NCBI GenBank assembly: GCA_002338715.1
Contig: DDIR01000130.1
Span: forward strand, 1,103 to 18,579
DNA from: Phycisphaerales bacterium UBA1845
GTDB lineage: Bacteria > Planctomycetota > Phycisphaerae > UBA1845
Reading direction: 5' to 3'
Length of the DNA: 17,477 nt
Position numbers and translations under genes: made by a program. Below the pieces are notes generated by a model. The model had not been told where the DNA came from and searched no databases. It saw only the letters and a program-made list of their open reading frames with translations. This document shows, one piece after another, positions 10,357-16,579 of the stretch; within the stretch, counting starts at the first letter, position 1; each line of letters starts with the position of its first letter.

Positions 10357-11019
10357 ATGTCAAAGGTAGGCGTTTGTCTTTCAGGTTGCGGCTTTCTCGA
10401 CGGGTCGGAAATTCAGGAGGCCGTCTTCACCCTCCTCGCACTAGACCAAGCCGGCGCGACGGCAGTCTGCTGCGCACCGGAAATGCCCCAGGCCCAGGTC
10501 GTCAACCACGCCACGCAGGACCGCGTCGGTGAACAGCGCGATGTCCTCGTTGAAGCCGCCCGCATCGCCCGCGGCAACATCGTCCCGCTGTCGCGCGTCG
10601 ACGCCCGCAGCATCGATGCGCTGATCTTCCCCGGTGGATACGGCGCAGCGCAAAACCTCTGCACCTTCGCGGTGGATGGTCCTGAGTGCGCCGTGAACTA
10701 CGAAGTCGAAACGCTCGTGTCCGACATGCTCGAATTGAAGAAACCGATCGGCGTCATCTGCATCGCCCCGGCGATGATGGCCCGCCTCGTCGGCAAGCGA
10801 AACATCGCCGCGAAACTAACCATCGGCAACGACCCCGGAACCGCAGAAGCCGTCAACAAAATGGGCGCAACCCACACCGAATGCCCCGTCACCGAAATGG
10901 TCATCGACGAAGAAAACAAAATCGTAAGCACGCCAGCATACATGTACGACGCCACCCCCGCCCAAGTCTTCGAAGGCGTGAAGAAGTGTGTGGATGCCGT
11001 TGTGCGGTTGTGCGGTTGA
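10357..11019 (+). CDS. elbB: ElbB-type DJ-1/PfpI-superfamily protein
   Basis: The 220-residue product matches ElbB (YhbL; 'isoprenoid biosynthesis glyoxalase'), a class I glutamine amidotransferase-like fold of the DJ-1 superfamily with reported glyoxalase activity. The N-terminal KVGVCLSGCGFLDGSEIQEA is the family signature, IFPGGYGAAQNL (about 90-101) the conserved oxyanion-side loop, and C135 in IGVICIAPAM sits at the nucleophile elbow. The C-terminus NKIVSTPAYMYDATPAQVFEGV is also typical. GGGGAG (10343-10348) lies 8 nt before the ATG. Length is normal for the family. A diverged copy of its last ~27 codons lies 0.9 kb downstream (11896-11979). The in vivo substrate is uncertain, and the link with isoprenoid synthesis is historical. 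Confidence 0.95.
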   Translation: MSKVGVCLSGCGFLDGSEIQEAVFTLLALDQAGATAVCCAPEMPQAQVVNHATQDRVGEQRDVLVEAARIARGNIVPLSRVDARSIDALIFPGGYGAAQNLCTFAVDGPECAVNYEVETLVSDMLELKKPIGVICIAPAMMARLVGKRNIAAKLTIGNDPGTAEAVNKMGATHTECPVTEMVIDEENKIVSTPAYMYDATPAQVFEGVKKCVDAVVRLCG

Positions 11020-11041
11020 TTTGAATCATATGGAGAATCGT

Positions 11042-11069
11042 GATTCGCGACGTATGAGACACGCGAATC
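11042..11069. repeat. Short inverted repeat between elbB and the next gene
   Basis: GATTCGCG (11042-11049) and CGCGAATC (11062-11069) are perfect inverted repeats with a 12-nt loop. They end 4 bp before the next ATG, so a hairpin would cover the place where a ribosome binding site is expected. It may be a weak terminator of elbB, a translation-control hairpin, or chance. Confidence 0.4.
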
Positions 11070-11073
11070 GCGC

Positions 11074-11865
11074 ATGAACTTAGTGAACGTTCCCGCCCTG
11101 AAATGCCCCAAATGTTCGTACAACCTCACCGGGCTCACGCGTGAAGTTTGCCCCGAGTGTGGCTCCGCATTCGACTTGAAATTGATGCGAGATGATCCGG
11201 AGCGATTTCGGCCTGGTTCACCAGTCTATGGTTCACGAGGCCTTGCGATCGTACCGCGCACACTGACGACGATTCTATTGATGTTGTTCCGTCCAAGATC
11301 TTTTGCACAACGCCTCCGCGTAGACGAACCACTCGGACCACCGTTGGCCGTTTTCTTCCTTGCAACAGCCGCCGTGTTCTTTCTCTTTTTCGGATTCTCA
11401 TTTGCATCTGCCCCGGGGACTTTCCTCACGAGTTGCGGGCCCCGCATTGCTGTTTGGCTTACGGAATCCTGTCTGCTGATTCTTGCACTTGCTGTTGTCT
11501 TTTCCGCAACCGCGATGCGCGGCAACTCTTACTTGTGGACGTTCCTGCGACGATTCCGCTTCTGGACGATTGTCGGACTTTATTCAACAGTATTCTTGCC
11601 TTTTTGGCCCTTATTCTGTTCCAGCGTAGGGCCAATGGCCTGGCGGAAATACACAACCGACTGGCCCCTTGTCTATCTGCATTTCGGGAACGAGGCTTAC
11701 GCAGCAACGATCCTCCTGTTTTGGTGGACAATCATCCTCTGCACCGTCCTTTGGTTTCGCAATCGACCGCGTTGGCTTGCGATCGCCTTGATGCTCGGGG
11801 CGTTCATATTTGCCCGCGCTGAGATTCAGTTTCTCGACGAATTCGAGCCCCGTTTGGCCCGCTAA
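11074..11865 (+). CDS. Polytopic membrane protein with N-terminal zinc ribbon
   Basis: The function is unknown. The 263-residue product opens with a zinc ribbon, C11-PK-C14-SYNLTGL-C26-PE-C29, of the kind found at the start of many planctomycete membrane proteins. A linker follows, then FRPRSFAQRLRVDEPLGPPLA before the first hydrophobic helix, a layout that recalls Yip1-like proteins. Hydrophobic segments are at about 91-112, 130-148, 161-182, 211-228 and 233-250, so five helices are likely. No good Shine-Dalgarno precedes the ATG; instead a hairpin (11042-11069) ends 4 bp upstream. The base composition is poorer in GC at third positions than in elbB. It lies between intact elbB and a remnant of another elbB 3' end, which suggests it replaced the body of a second elbB copy or came in with it. 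Confidence 0.75.
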   Translation: MNLVNVPALKCPKCSYNLTGLTREVCPECGSAFDLKLMRDDPERFRPGSPVYGSRGLAIVPRTLTTILLMLFRPRSFAQRLRVDEPLGPPLAVFFLATAAVFFLFFGFSFASAPGTFLTSCGPRIAVWLTESCLLILALAVVFSATAMRGNSYLWTFLRRFRFWTIVGLYSTVFLPFWPLFCSSVGPMAWRKYTTDWPLVYLHFGNEAYAATILLFWWTIILCTVLWFRNRPRWLAIALMLGAFIFARAEIQFLDEFEPRLAR

Positions 11866-11895
11866 AGACCGCGTTTCCGGCGAAACACCGTGCCC

Positions 11896-11979
11896 CACAT
11901 GTACGGCGCCACCCAGGCGCAGGTCTTCGAAGGGGTGAAGAAATGTGTTGACGCGGTAGTACGGTTGACTGGTAGTTAG
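11896..11979 (+). pseudogene. Remnant of the 3' end of a second elbB
   Basis: Read in frame this gives HMYGATQAQVFEGVKKCVDA followed by VVRLTGS and a TAG stop. The intact elbB ends YMYDATPAQVFEGVKKCVDA, then VVRLCG. Nearly all base differences between the two stretches are at third codon positions, for example GGC/GGG, AAG/AAA, GTG/GTT, GAT/GAC and GCC/GCG. That pattern shows the copy diverged while still under protein-level selection and was truncated later. Upstream of about 11893 the similarity stops, near the end of the membrane-protein gene. No start codon or body of the gene is left. Confidence 0.85.
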
Positions 11980-12027
11980 ATTTTTGAAAAGCTACTAGAG
12001 GGATCGGGTTGGACTTGGAGTCAACGA

Positions 12028-12834
12028 ATGAGTCGAAGGCGTCGCGCCAAATCGGCAGGCAAAGCCGTGCCTCAAATGGGCAGGATACTTCCGCATGAGT
12101 TGCAGGCTCTAAAGGAACTGGCCAGAGAAGAATGGAAGAAGCAAAGAAGCAAGGCATCACGAACATCGGAACCTCAAGCCTTTGCTAAGAAGTCGAACGA
12201 AAGCGTCAACCCAGCCAGTTCCACAGCATTCGCCGACTGGGTCTTCTGGCAACTAAACCCGGACTATCGCCCCATTGATCGACAACGAACATCACTCCAA
12301 ATGAAATGGTCTGGAGAATACGGCCACGACCAGATCGAACGATTGAAGCTTTGGATCAAGAAGGACCGGAGACAATGCACATCCTTCGGCCTGCAGTCTC
12401 CTTGGCGTGCGGTCTACGTCGATTCGCTAGATCTATCTGAGAAAAATACATTCGTTGCATCGCGTCTGAAATTCAATGGCGTGGCGTTGAAAGGTAGACC
12501 CGACGTTGTCCTAAAAGACACCCAGACGAATGGAATCATTATTCTTGAGCGCAAAATTACACATGGGGACCCCAATGGTATTCCACCTACCGGATACGCA
12601 AATCACTTGTGTCAGTTATGGACTTATGCCTGGATGGATGCATGGAATGACGCCCCATACGTAATGCTAGTTTTACAATATTGGCACAGAGATTGGGGAA
12701 AAAGCCCTTGGTCCCACGATATCGGCGTAGCCCCAGTGCGTTTCAGGGAAGACAATGAGTTCAACAGGTGGGCGACAAATTGGTTTACGCGATACGGCGG
12801 CGAGTTCGCGGAACACGGTCAATCGATTGGATGA
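12028..12834 (+). CDS. Solitary PD-(D/E)XK nuclease-like protein
   Basis: The 268-residue product has a signature of the PD-(D/E)XK nuclease fold: G156-R-P-D159-VVL, then IIILE174-R-K176, followed by a helix with QLWTYAWM (196-203), the order seen in Cas4/RecB-type and related domains. The N-terminal ~60 residues are basic (MSRRRRAKSAGK...) and probably disordered or DNA-contacting. GGAG (12017-12020) lies 7 nt before the ATG, supporting this start. No cas, recB, restriction or toxin partner is adjacent. Codon use is more A/T-rich at third positions than in the core genes nearby, consistent with acquisition. A restriction-like, repair or defence role is possible, as is an inactive domain; the motif match is by eye and moderate. 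Confidence 0.65.
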   Translation: MSRRRRAKSAGKAVPQMGRILPHELQALKELAREEWKKQRSKASRTSEPQAFAKKSNESVNPASSTAFADWVFWQLNPDYRPIDRQRTSLQMKWSGEYGHDQIERLKLWIKKDRRQCTSFGLQSPWRAVYVDSLDLSEKNTFVASRLKFNGVALKGRPDVVLKDTQTNGIIILERKITHGDPNGIPPTGYANHLCQLWTYAWMDAWNDAPYVMLVLQYWHRDWGKSPWSHDIGVAPVRFREDNEFNRWATNWFTRYGGEFAEHGQSIG

Positions 12835-12911
12835 AACGACCCGCCTAAATACGTAGGTAGGACGCACTCACCGAGTACGTTCACCCTTATTACTGGAAAT
12901 AGGAAATGTCG

Positions 12912-13679
12912 ATGCGACGATCAACGATTCTGCTCATTGTGTTTATGTGCGTGCCCAGCGCAGCAGCGACTGAACAGATACCGGACTACATCATTCTTGA
13001 CGAGCAGATGTGTGAGTTGGAGACACACTGGTCGTTCCCATCACCGCTTGAGGTGTATTTCCGACAGACGGGAGCTAAGAATCCGTTTGACGATCAAGAA
13101 ACAATTTCAACGGGAAACTACAGAGGACATGTTGCGACTTGGGAATTGTCAGATGGCGCGCTGTATCTAAAAAGCATAACTGTCGACAAGTACGAGAATC
13201 AATCCTATAAGTTGTCCGATGGCTCGGTGATGATGATTCCTACCCCAAAGCCAACACCATTCCCCTTGGCGCAGATTTTTCCAAAAGCCGACGCCAAGAA
13301 GGGCGTTATGGCGAAGTGGTTTACGGGCATCGTTCTTGCAAAAATCGGAGGTCACAGAACAGAGCTTGAGGGAGATTCTTACTCCTATGAATATCGATCG
13401 TTTGCATATTTGGAGTTCAAGAACGGCAAGTTCGTCAAGCAAACGATTCTTGATCGCGACGAGCACTGGCGCGATGTGCGAGAATATTACGATCGCATAG
13501 ACACCGACACACCTGTCACAAAAGGCCCACACTTTGAGTACATGCAGGCCATCTCAAAACTACCGAACGATGACTGTCAAAAGCAACTACACGACCAGAA
13601 AGTGAAGACTGAAAATAAGGTGAACCCCAATCCGCTACAAGACATCACCGCAGAAGAGTCGCAATCTGAGAGCAAGTAG
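12912..13679 (+). CDS. Secreted protein of unknown function
   Basis: I do not recognise the family. ATG 12912 is preferred over 12906 because AGGA (12901-12904) lies 7 nt before it, giving 255 residues. The N-terminus MRRSTILLIVFMCVPSAAAT is a clear Sec signal peptide with likely cleavage after the AAA, so the product is probably periplasmic or exported. The mature part contains alternating strands (SYSYEYRSFAYLEFKNGKFVKQTILD) and two conserved-looking cysteines (in DEQMCELE and NDDCQKQ), but no known motif. The C-terminal ~40 residues are polar and probably unstructured. Composition is lower in GC than the housekeeping genes. It lies 77 bp after the nuclease-like gene on the same strand, in the same accessory stretch. 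Confidence 0.75.
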   Translation: MRRSTILLIVFMCVPSAAATEQIPDYIILDEQMCELETHWSFPSPLEVYFRQTGAKNPFDDQETISTGNYRGHVATWELSDGALYLKSITVDKYENQSYKLSDGSVMMIPTPKPTPFPLAQIFPKADAKKGVMAKWFTGIVLAKIGGHRTELEGDSYSYEYRSFAYLEFKNGKFVKQTILDRDEHWRDVREYYDRIDTDTPVTKGPHFEYMQAISKLPNDDCQKQLHDQKVKTENKVNPNPLQDITAEESQSESK

Positions 13680-13908
13680 GTCGGACGGTACGGGCTTATC
13701 GACCTGAACGACCAAACCCCAATCGGCGCAGCCAGATCCGTACAACGAGGCCCGGTCATCCAGCAAAACTTCTGATTGCATCTTCGACAACGGGCATTCC
13801 GGCCGCCTACAAATGCAACCACCAAGATTGTCCCGACTACCCCGCCCACCATCTCAACGGCTCTGCGAATACTGGTAACGGCCATCGATCAAAAAATCAC
13901 AAGCCCGC

Positions 13909-13937
13909 TTGATTTTCGTTTTCTGTTAGGGTATGCT
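13909..13937 (+). promoter_or_regulatory. Near-consensus sigma-70-type promoter
   Basis: TTGATT (13909-13914) and TATGCT (13932-13937) are separated by exactly 17 nt. A start point near 13944 would leave a 5' leader of about 70 nt before the ATG at 14015, which has a strong ribosome binding site. The -10 box lies inside the dyad at 13923-13949. It is the best promoter match I see in the 1.2 kb upstream of lexA. Confidence 0.6.
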
Positions 13938-13949
13938 TTACCCGAACAG
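13923..13949. promoter_or_regulatory. Dyad overlapping the -10 box, possible operator
   Basis: CTGTTAGGGTA and TACCCGAACAG are 11-nt arms with one mismatch and a 5-nt centre. The dyad covers the -10 box and the predicted start point of the promoter at 13909-13937, a usual place for a repressor site. With lexA downstream, autoregulation by LexA is a natural guess, but the sequence is not a LexA box I know. It could instead act as a hairpin. Confidence 0.5.
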
Positions 13950-14014
13950 GAAGCGAACTTCTGCTTGGGGCTTGTCCTTGGGCTGGGTTGGCTAATCGAC
14001 AGGGAGGTCGGCTT

Positions 14015-15193
14015 ATGTGTGCTCTTGGTTCTGATTCTGTTGGCGCTGATGCCTTAGGTTCTGGTTCTGTAGGTCCTGGGTATTTGGGTTCGCCGCTTTG
14101 TTTGTTCGGGCCGGGTGGGTCTTACCGCGTTGGGCTTATGCCTGATGCGGCGCTTTCCCCTGCAGCGGCGGGGTCGAACGAGTTGGCCTGCGGGGTGGAT
14201 TCCGGGTCCGCCTCCACGAGAATCGCGGGCGGTGGGCGCGGCCGGTTTAATAATGCCCGAACCGGTGGTCATGCTCGGGTGGTTGCGTATCCGGGGCGTG
14301 GGCTTGTTCATGACGCGACGCGAATCGCCACAAATGGTTCAACTCTATTGAGTACTCCAACTCGATCGGGCAGTTCAAATCAATCGGGCCTTGCGATATC
14401 ACCGGCTTATGTGATGGGGTCCAGTGCGGCTGGTGTTTCGCTATCGGTGGATTGGTGGGTTCGCCAGTGCGTTGAAGATGTTCGCGTTTGGGCGTCGTCG
14501 GTTGCGGGTTGGATTTCGGATGCTTGCGATCGATTCTTGCGCGTTGGTTCGGCGATGCTTCCACATGCCCTGCAAGGTAGCGCTCGCCCGCGCGTTTCGA
14601 CGCGTCTTGTCGCGATGCCGATCGCGGATGTTCGACCGACTCCGTCTTGTGCCGACGACGCAAATCGCGCGCAGTTGCAGAATGTTTCAACCATCGCCCA
14701 GAGATTGCGCGAAGTCGAATTGCCGCCGGTTGTTCTCGGTCCGCAAGGGTTGGCCGTCTTTGTTGAAGGCGGTGTCATCGAAAGCGATGCGACAGATCGA
14801 GGCAATATTGCAACAACCAAGAATGAGCGTTTGCGAAGCAGACTTTACGAAGAAAACGGATGTTCACAGCCACTTGGATCGAACAGCGCAGGTGCGACTG
14901 CTCGCCCGGTGGAACTGGAGGTAACCAATGGCCCCCGGCAAGAAAAGTTCCGGAACCAAGGGCAGAGACAAGCGGCGGCTGACCCCGCGCCAGCTTCAGA
15001 TCCTGACACGCATACGGGACTATCGGCGCAGTCATGGCTATTCCCCGTCGATGCAGGAGCTGGCCGACGACCTGCAGATATCGAAGGTCACGGTGTTCGA
15101 GCACGTCGACACGCTCGTCGCAAAAGGGCAGCTGTATCGGAATCCGCACAAGGCACGCTCTTTGGAACTGACGTCGCAGGCTCAGCTGCCTGA
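14015..15193 (+). CDS. Uncertain reading frame upstream of and overlapping lexA
   Basis: Evidence for a gene: an AGGGAGG ribosome binding site (14001-14007) 7 nt before the ATG, a good promoter 80-100 bp upstream, and a tandem repeat ALGSDSVGAD / ALGSGSVGPG / YLGS whose DNA copies differ mainly at synonymous sites. Evidence against: the product (392 residues, rich in Gly, Ser, Ala and Arg) matches no family I know, third positions are not clearly GC-rich, and the frame runs 266 bp into lexA, where it is plainly a shadow. The part before 14928 may be a real, fast-evolving or decaying gene, or the transcript may be a long lexA leader. A second frame (14424-14924) ends just before lexA but is very arginine-rich. 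Confidence 0.3.
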   Translation: MCALGSDSVGADALGSGSVGPGYLGSPLCLFGPGGSYRVGLMPDAALSPAAAGSNELACGVDSGSASTRIAGGGRGRFNNARTGGHARVVAYPGRGLVHDATRIATNGSTLLSTPTRSGSSNQSGLAISPAYVMGSSAAGVSLSVDWWVRQCVEDVRVWASSVAGWISDACDRFLRVGSAMLPHALQGSARPRVSTRLVAMPIADVRPTPSCADDANRAQLQNVSTIAQRLREVELPPVVLGPQGLAVFVEGGVIESDATDRGNIATTKNERLRSRLYEENGCSQPLGSNSAGATARPVELEVTNGPRQEKFRNQGQRQAAADPAPASDPDTHTGLSAQSWLFPVDAGAGRRPADIEGHGVRARRHARRKRAAVSESAQGTLFGTDVAGSAA

Positions 15194-15572
15194 CGATCGA
15201 CCGACGCTCCTGCCGCTCATGGGGCGGATTGCGGCTGGCCTACCGATCGAAGCCATCGAAAACGCCGACGCCCTCGATCTCGAATCGATCTTCGCGTCGC
15301 GGGCCGACACGTTCGTGCTGCGCGTCACCGGTAACAGCATGATCGACGAGCAGATTCGCGATGGCGACTACGTCATCGTCGAGAAACGCGACACTGCCCG
15401 CGATGGTGAAACGGTCGTGGCTCTCATCGACGATGGCGAGGCGACGCTCAAGAAGTTCTACAAAGAGAAGGATCGCATCCGGTTGCAGCCAGCCAACCCG
15501 GACTTCGAGCCGATCTTTGTCGAGAACGTCAACATCCAGGGCGTGGTCATCGGCGTGTTACGGCGGTTGTAA
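14928..15572 (+). CDS. lexA: LexA SOS repressor
   Basis: LexA represses DNA-damage genes and is inactivated by RecA-stimulated self-cleavage. The 214-residue product has the expected order. A basic N-terminal tail of about 17 residues comes first, then a winged helix-turn-helix (LTPRQLQILTRIRDYRRSHG...SMQELADDLQISKVTVFEHVDTLVAKG, about 18-67). The cleavage site is A103-G104 in GRIAAGLPIEA, the catalytic serine is S137 in GNSMID, and the general base is K175 in EATLKKF. GGAGG lies 6 nt before the ATG. The tail is longer than in E. coli LexA. A promoter with an overlapping dyad lies about 1 kb upstream; no closer operator was recognised. Downstream are noncoding sequence and a dRS3-like hairpin. 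Confidence 0.97.
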   Translation: MAPGKKSSGTKGRDKRRLTPRQLQILTRIRDYRRSHGYSPSMQELADDLQISKVTVFEHVDTLVAKGQLYRNPHKARSLELTSQAQLPDDRPTLLPLMGRIAAGLPIEAIENADALDLESIFASRADTFVLRVTGNSMIDEQIRDGDYVIVEKRDTARDGETVVALIDDGEATLKKFYKEKDRIRLQPANPDFEPIFVENVNIQGVVIGVLRRL

Positions 15573-15777
15573 TCAAGTCGATGCATCGAAGGGATTGCTA
15601 GGATGTCGAGCGCGCGGAAACTGGTGCGCGCATTGTCGCCAATTTGTGATGGGTCAAAGTTGGGCCGTTGCTTGGACCAGACTTTGGCGATCTTGATCCA
15701 TGCGCTGCGTTTTGCTCGTTCACCCTTCGCGGCACGGGCGCCGGTACTCGCTTGGATTGACTTCGGTTTTCCCCTGG

Positions 15778-15797
15778 ATTCCCGCCTGCGCGGGAAT
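15778..15797. repeat. dRS3-like 20-bp repeat (ATTCCC-N8-GGGAAT)
   Basis: ATTCCCGC-CTGC-GCGGGAAT is a perfect 8-bp inverted repeat with a 4-nt loop, embedded in the context CTGG...GACGG. It fits the definition of the neisserial dRS3 repeat, and the same wider sequence is scattered in many proteobacterial genomes. Its frame-translation DSRLRGNDG is a familiar artefact in short predicted proteins. Only one copy is seen here, in the 265-bp gap after lexA (15573-15837), which otherwise shows no gene I can support. Confidence 0.75.
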
Positions 15798-15837
15798 GAC
15801 GGCGCTGTTGCGCCGCTGCGTTTGGGCTACATGTGTT

Positions 15838-16263
15838 CTAGAAGAGCAGGTCTAGGACTGTTCCGGTGAAGTTTGGGTCGCTTGCTTGCTGAAGTTCCTG
15901 AATGTAGACCGCGACTTCTTTCTCTGGAATCTTGTGGGGCCAATTGAGTTCGAGTTCCGGTAGATCTCGCATGGTGGTGAGTTTCGGCGGTGGTGATTGA
16001 TTCGCACCTTGGACGGCTGCAGGCGGCGATTGCGGCGCGCAAGTGTTAGCGGGATGGGCGCACGATGCGTTGGCGCCGTCGGCGCAGATCGAAACCATCG
16101 ACGCTGAAACGAGGAGTGGTTGAAGTTTGGCGCGGCGCATCAGGATGTAGTGCAGAAATGCCGGCGCGCCGAGCAACCGCACGACGTTTGGGTTGGAGCG
16201 CAGGGACCGATAAGAGAATTGCGCGGACTGTAAGGCAATGGGTTGTACGCGCAATGGGTCCAC
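15838..16263 (-). CDS. Small putative exported protein
   Basis: The function is unknown. I chose GTG 16263 because AGGAG (16271-16275) lies 7 nt upstream; this gives 141 residues. A moderately hydrophobic stretch with positive charges, LLGAPAFLHYILMRRAKL then QPLLVSASMVSICADGANAS, could be a signal sequence with cleavage near ANA-SC. The following part is rich in Pro, Ala and Gln (CAPQSPPAAVQGANQSPPP), and a more ordered acidic C-terminus follows (ELELNWPHKIPEKEVAVYIQELQQ). Starting at ATG 16140 would give a more classical signal peptide but has no ribosome binding site. It is divergent from queA. It may be a small lineage-specific gene; a chance frame cannot be excluded. Confidence 0.45.
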   Translation of the reverse strand: MDPLRVQPIALQSAQFSYRSLRSNPNVVRLLGAPAFLHYILMRRAKLQPLLVSASMVSICADGANASCAHPANTCAPQSPPAAVQGANQSPPPKLTTMRDLPELELNWPHKIPEKEVAVYIQELQQASDPNFTGTVLDLLF

Positions 16264-16287
16264 TTGAAAGCTCCTGTGGGTGCGCAC

Positions 16288-16301
16288 CGATCACGTGATC
16301 G
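16288..16301. promoter_or_regulatory. Perfect 14-bp palindrome with CACGTG core
   Basis: CGATCACGTGATCG is identical to its reverse complement. It lies 13 bp upstream of the AGGAG of the small gene at 15838-16263 and 15 bp before the 16-bp repeat array, in the region between two divergent genes, where an operator would be expected. Confidence 0.5.
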
Positions 16302-16316
16302 ACAGCCAAAGCCGAC

Positions 16317-16396
16317 GATTCGGACAGTCTCCAAATCAGACCGTCTCCAAGTCGGACGGTCCGCGAATCAGGCAGTCGCTGTTTCAGACCGTGCGC
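16317..16396. repeat. Five tandem 16-bp direct repeats (iteron-like)
   Basis: Five units of exactly 16 bp start at 16317, 16333, 16349, 16365 and 16381. Their consensus is RADTCRGACNGTCYSC. T4, C5, G7, C9, G11 and T12 are the same in all five. Each unit carries a GACNGTC-like dyad: GACAGTC, GACCGTC, GACGGTC, GGCAGTC and GACCGTG. Because the period is not a multiple of three, the repeat is not a protein repeat. The array fills part of the 316-bp gap between the divergent starts at 16263 and 16580 (queA). Confidence 0.75.
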
Positions 16397-16579
16397 ACCG
16401 ATTCACCTGGAATTCCTGCACATTGCGAACCAGCCGACAGTGCACGCGGACTTGAGACGGCATCGCGTCGCTAACTGCTTGCAATTACACCATTTGCGCC
16501 AGGTGGCTGCGGTGGTGTTTGCGGCATGTGGTTTTGCCCGCGTTGATTCCTGACCACATTTTGATTCTTGTAAGCAACC

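Noticed and set aside
13577..13885. Minus-strand frame with one hydrophobic segment and CRRCNQKFC
   Set aside because: Overlaps the end of the secreted-protein gene, has no ribosome binding site and no known relatives.
14424..14924. 166-residue frame ending just before the lexA ATG
   Set aside because: Very rich in arginine and cysteine, no ribosome binding site; the apparent stop-start coupling comes from TAA inside the GGAGGTAA of lexA. Kept only as a remark.
15578..15589. 12-bp palindrome TCGATGCATCGA right after lexA
   Set aside because: No U-run or loop for a terminator, and no second copy; likely chance.
15603..15869. Open frame after lexA on the plus strand
   Set aside because: It runs through the dRS3-like repeat and yields the familiar artefact DSRLRGNDG; no ribosome binding site of note and no family similarity.
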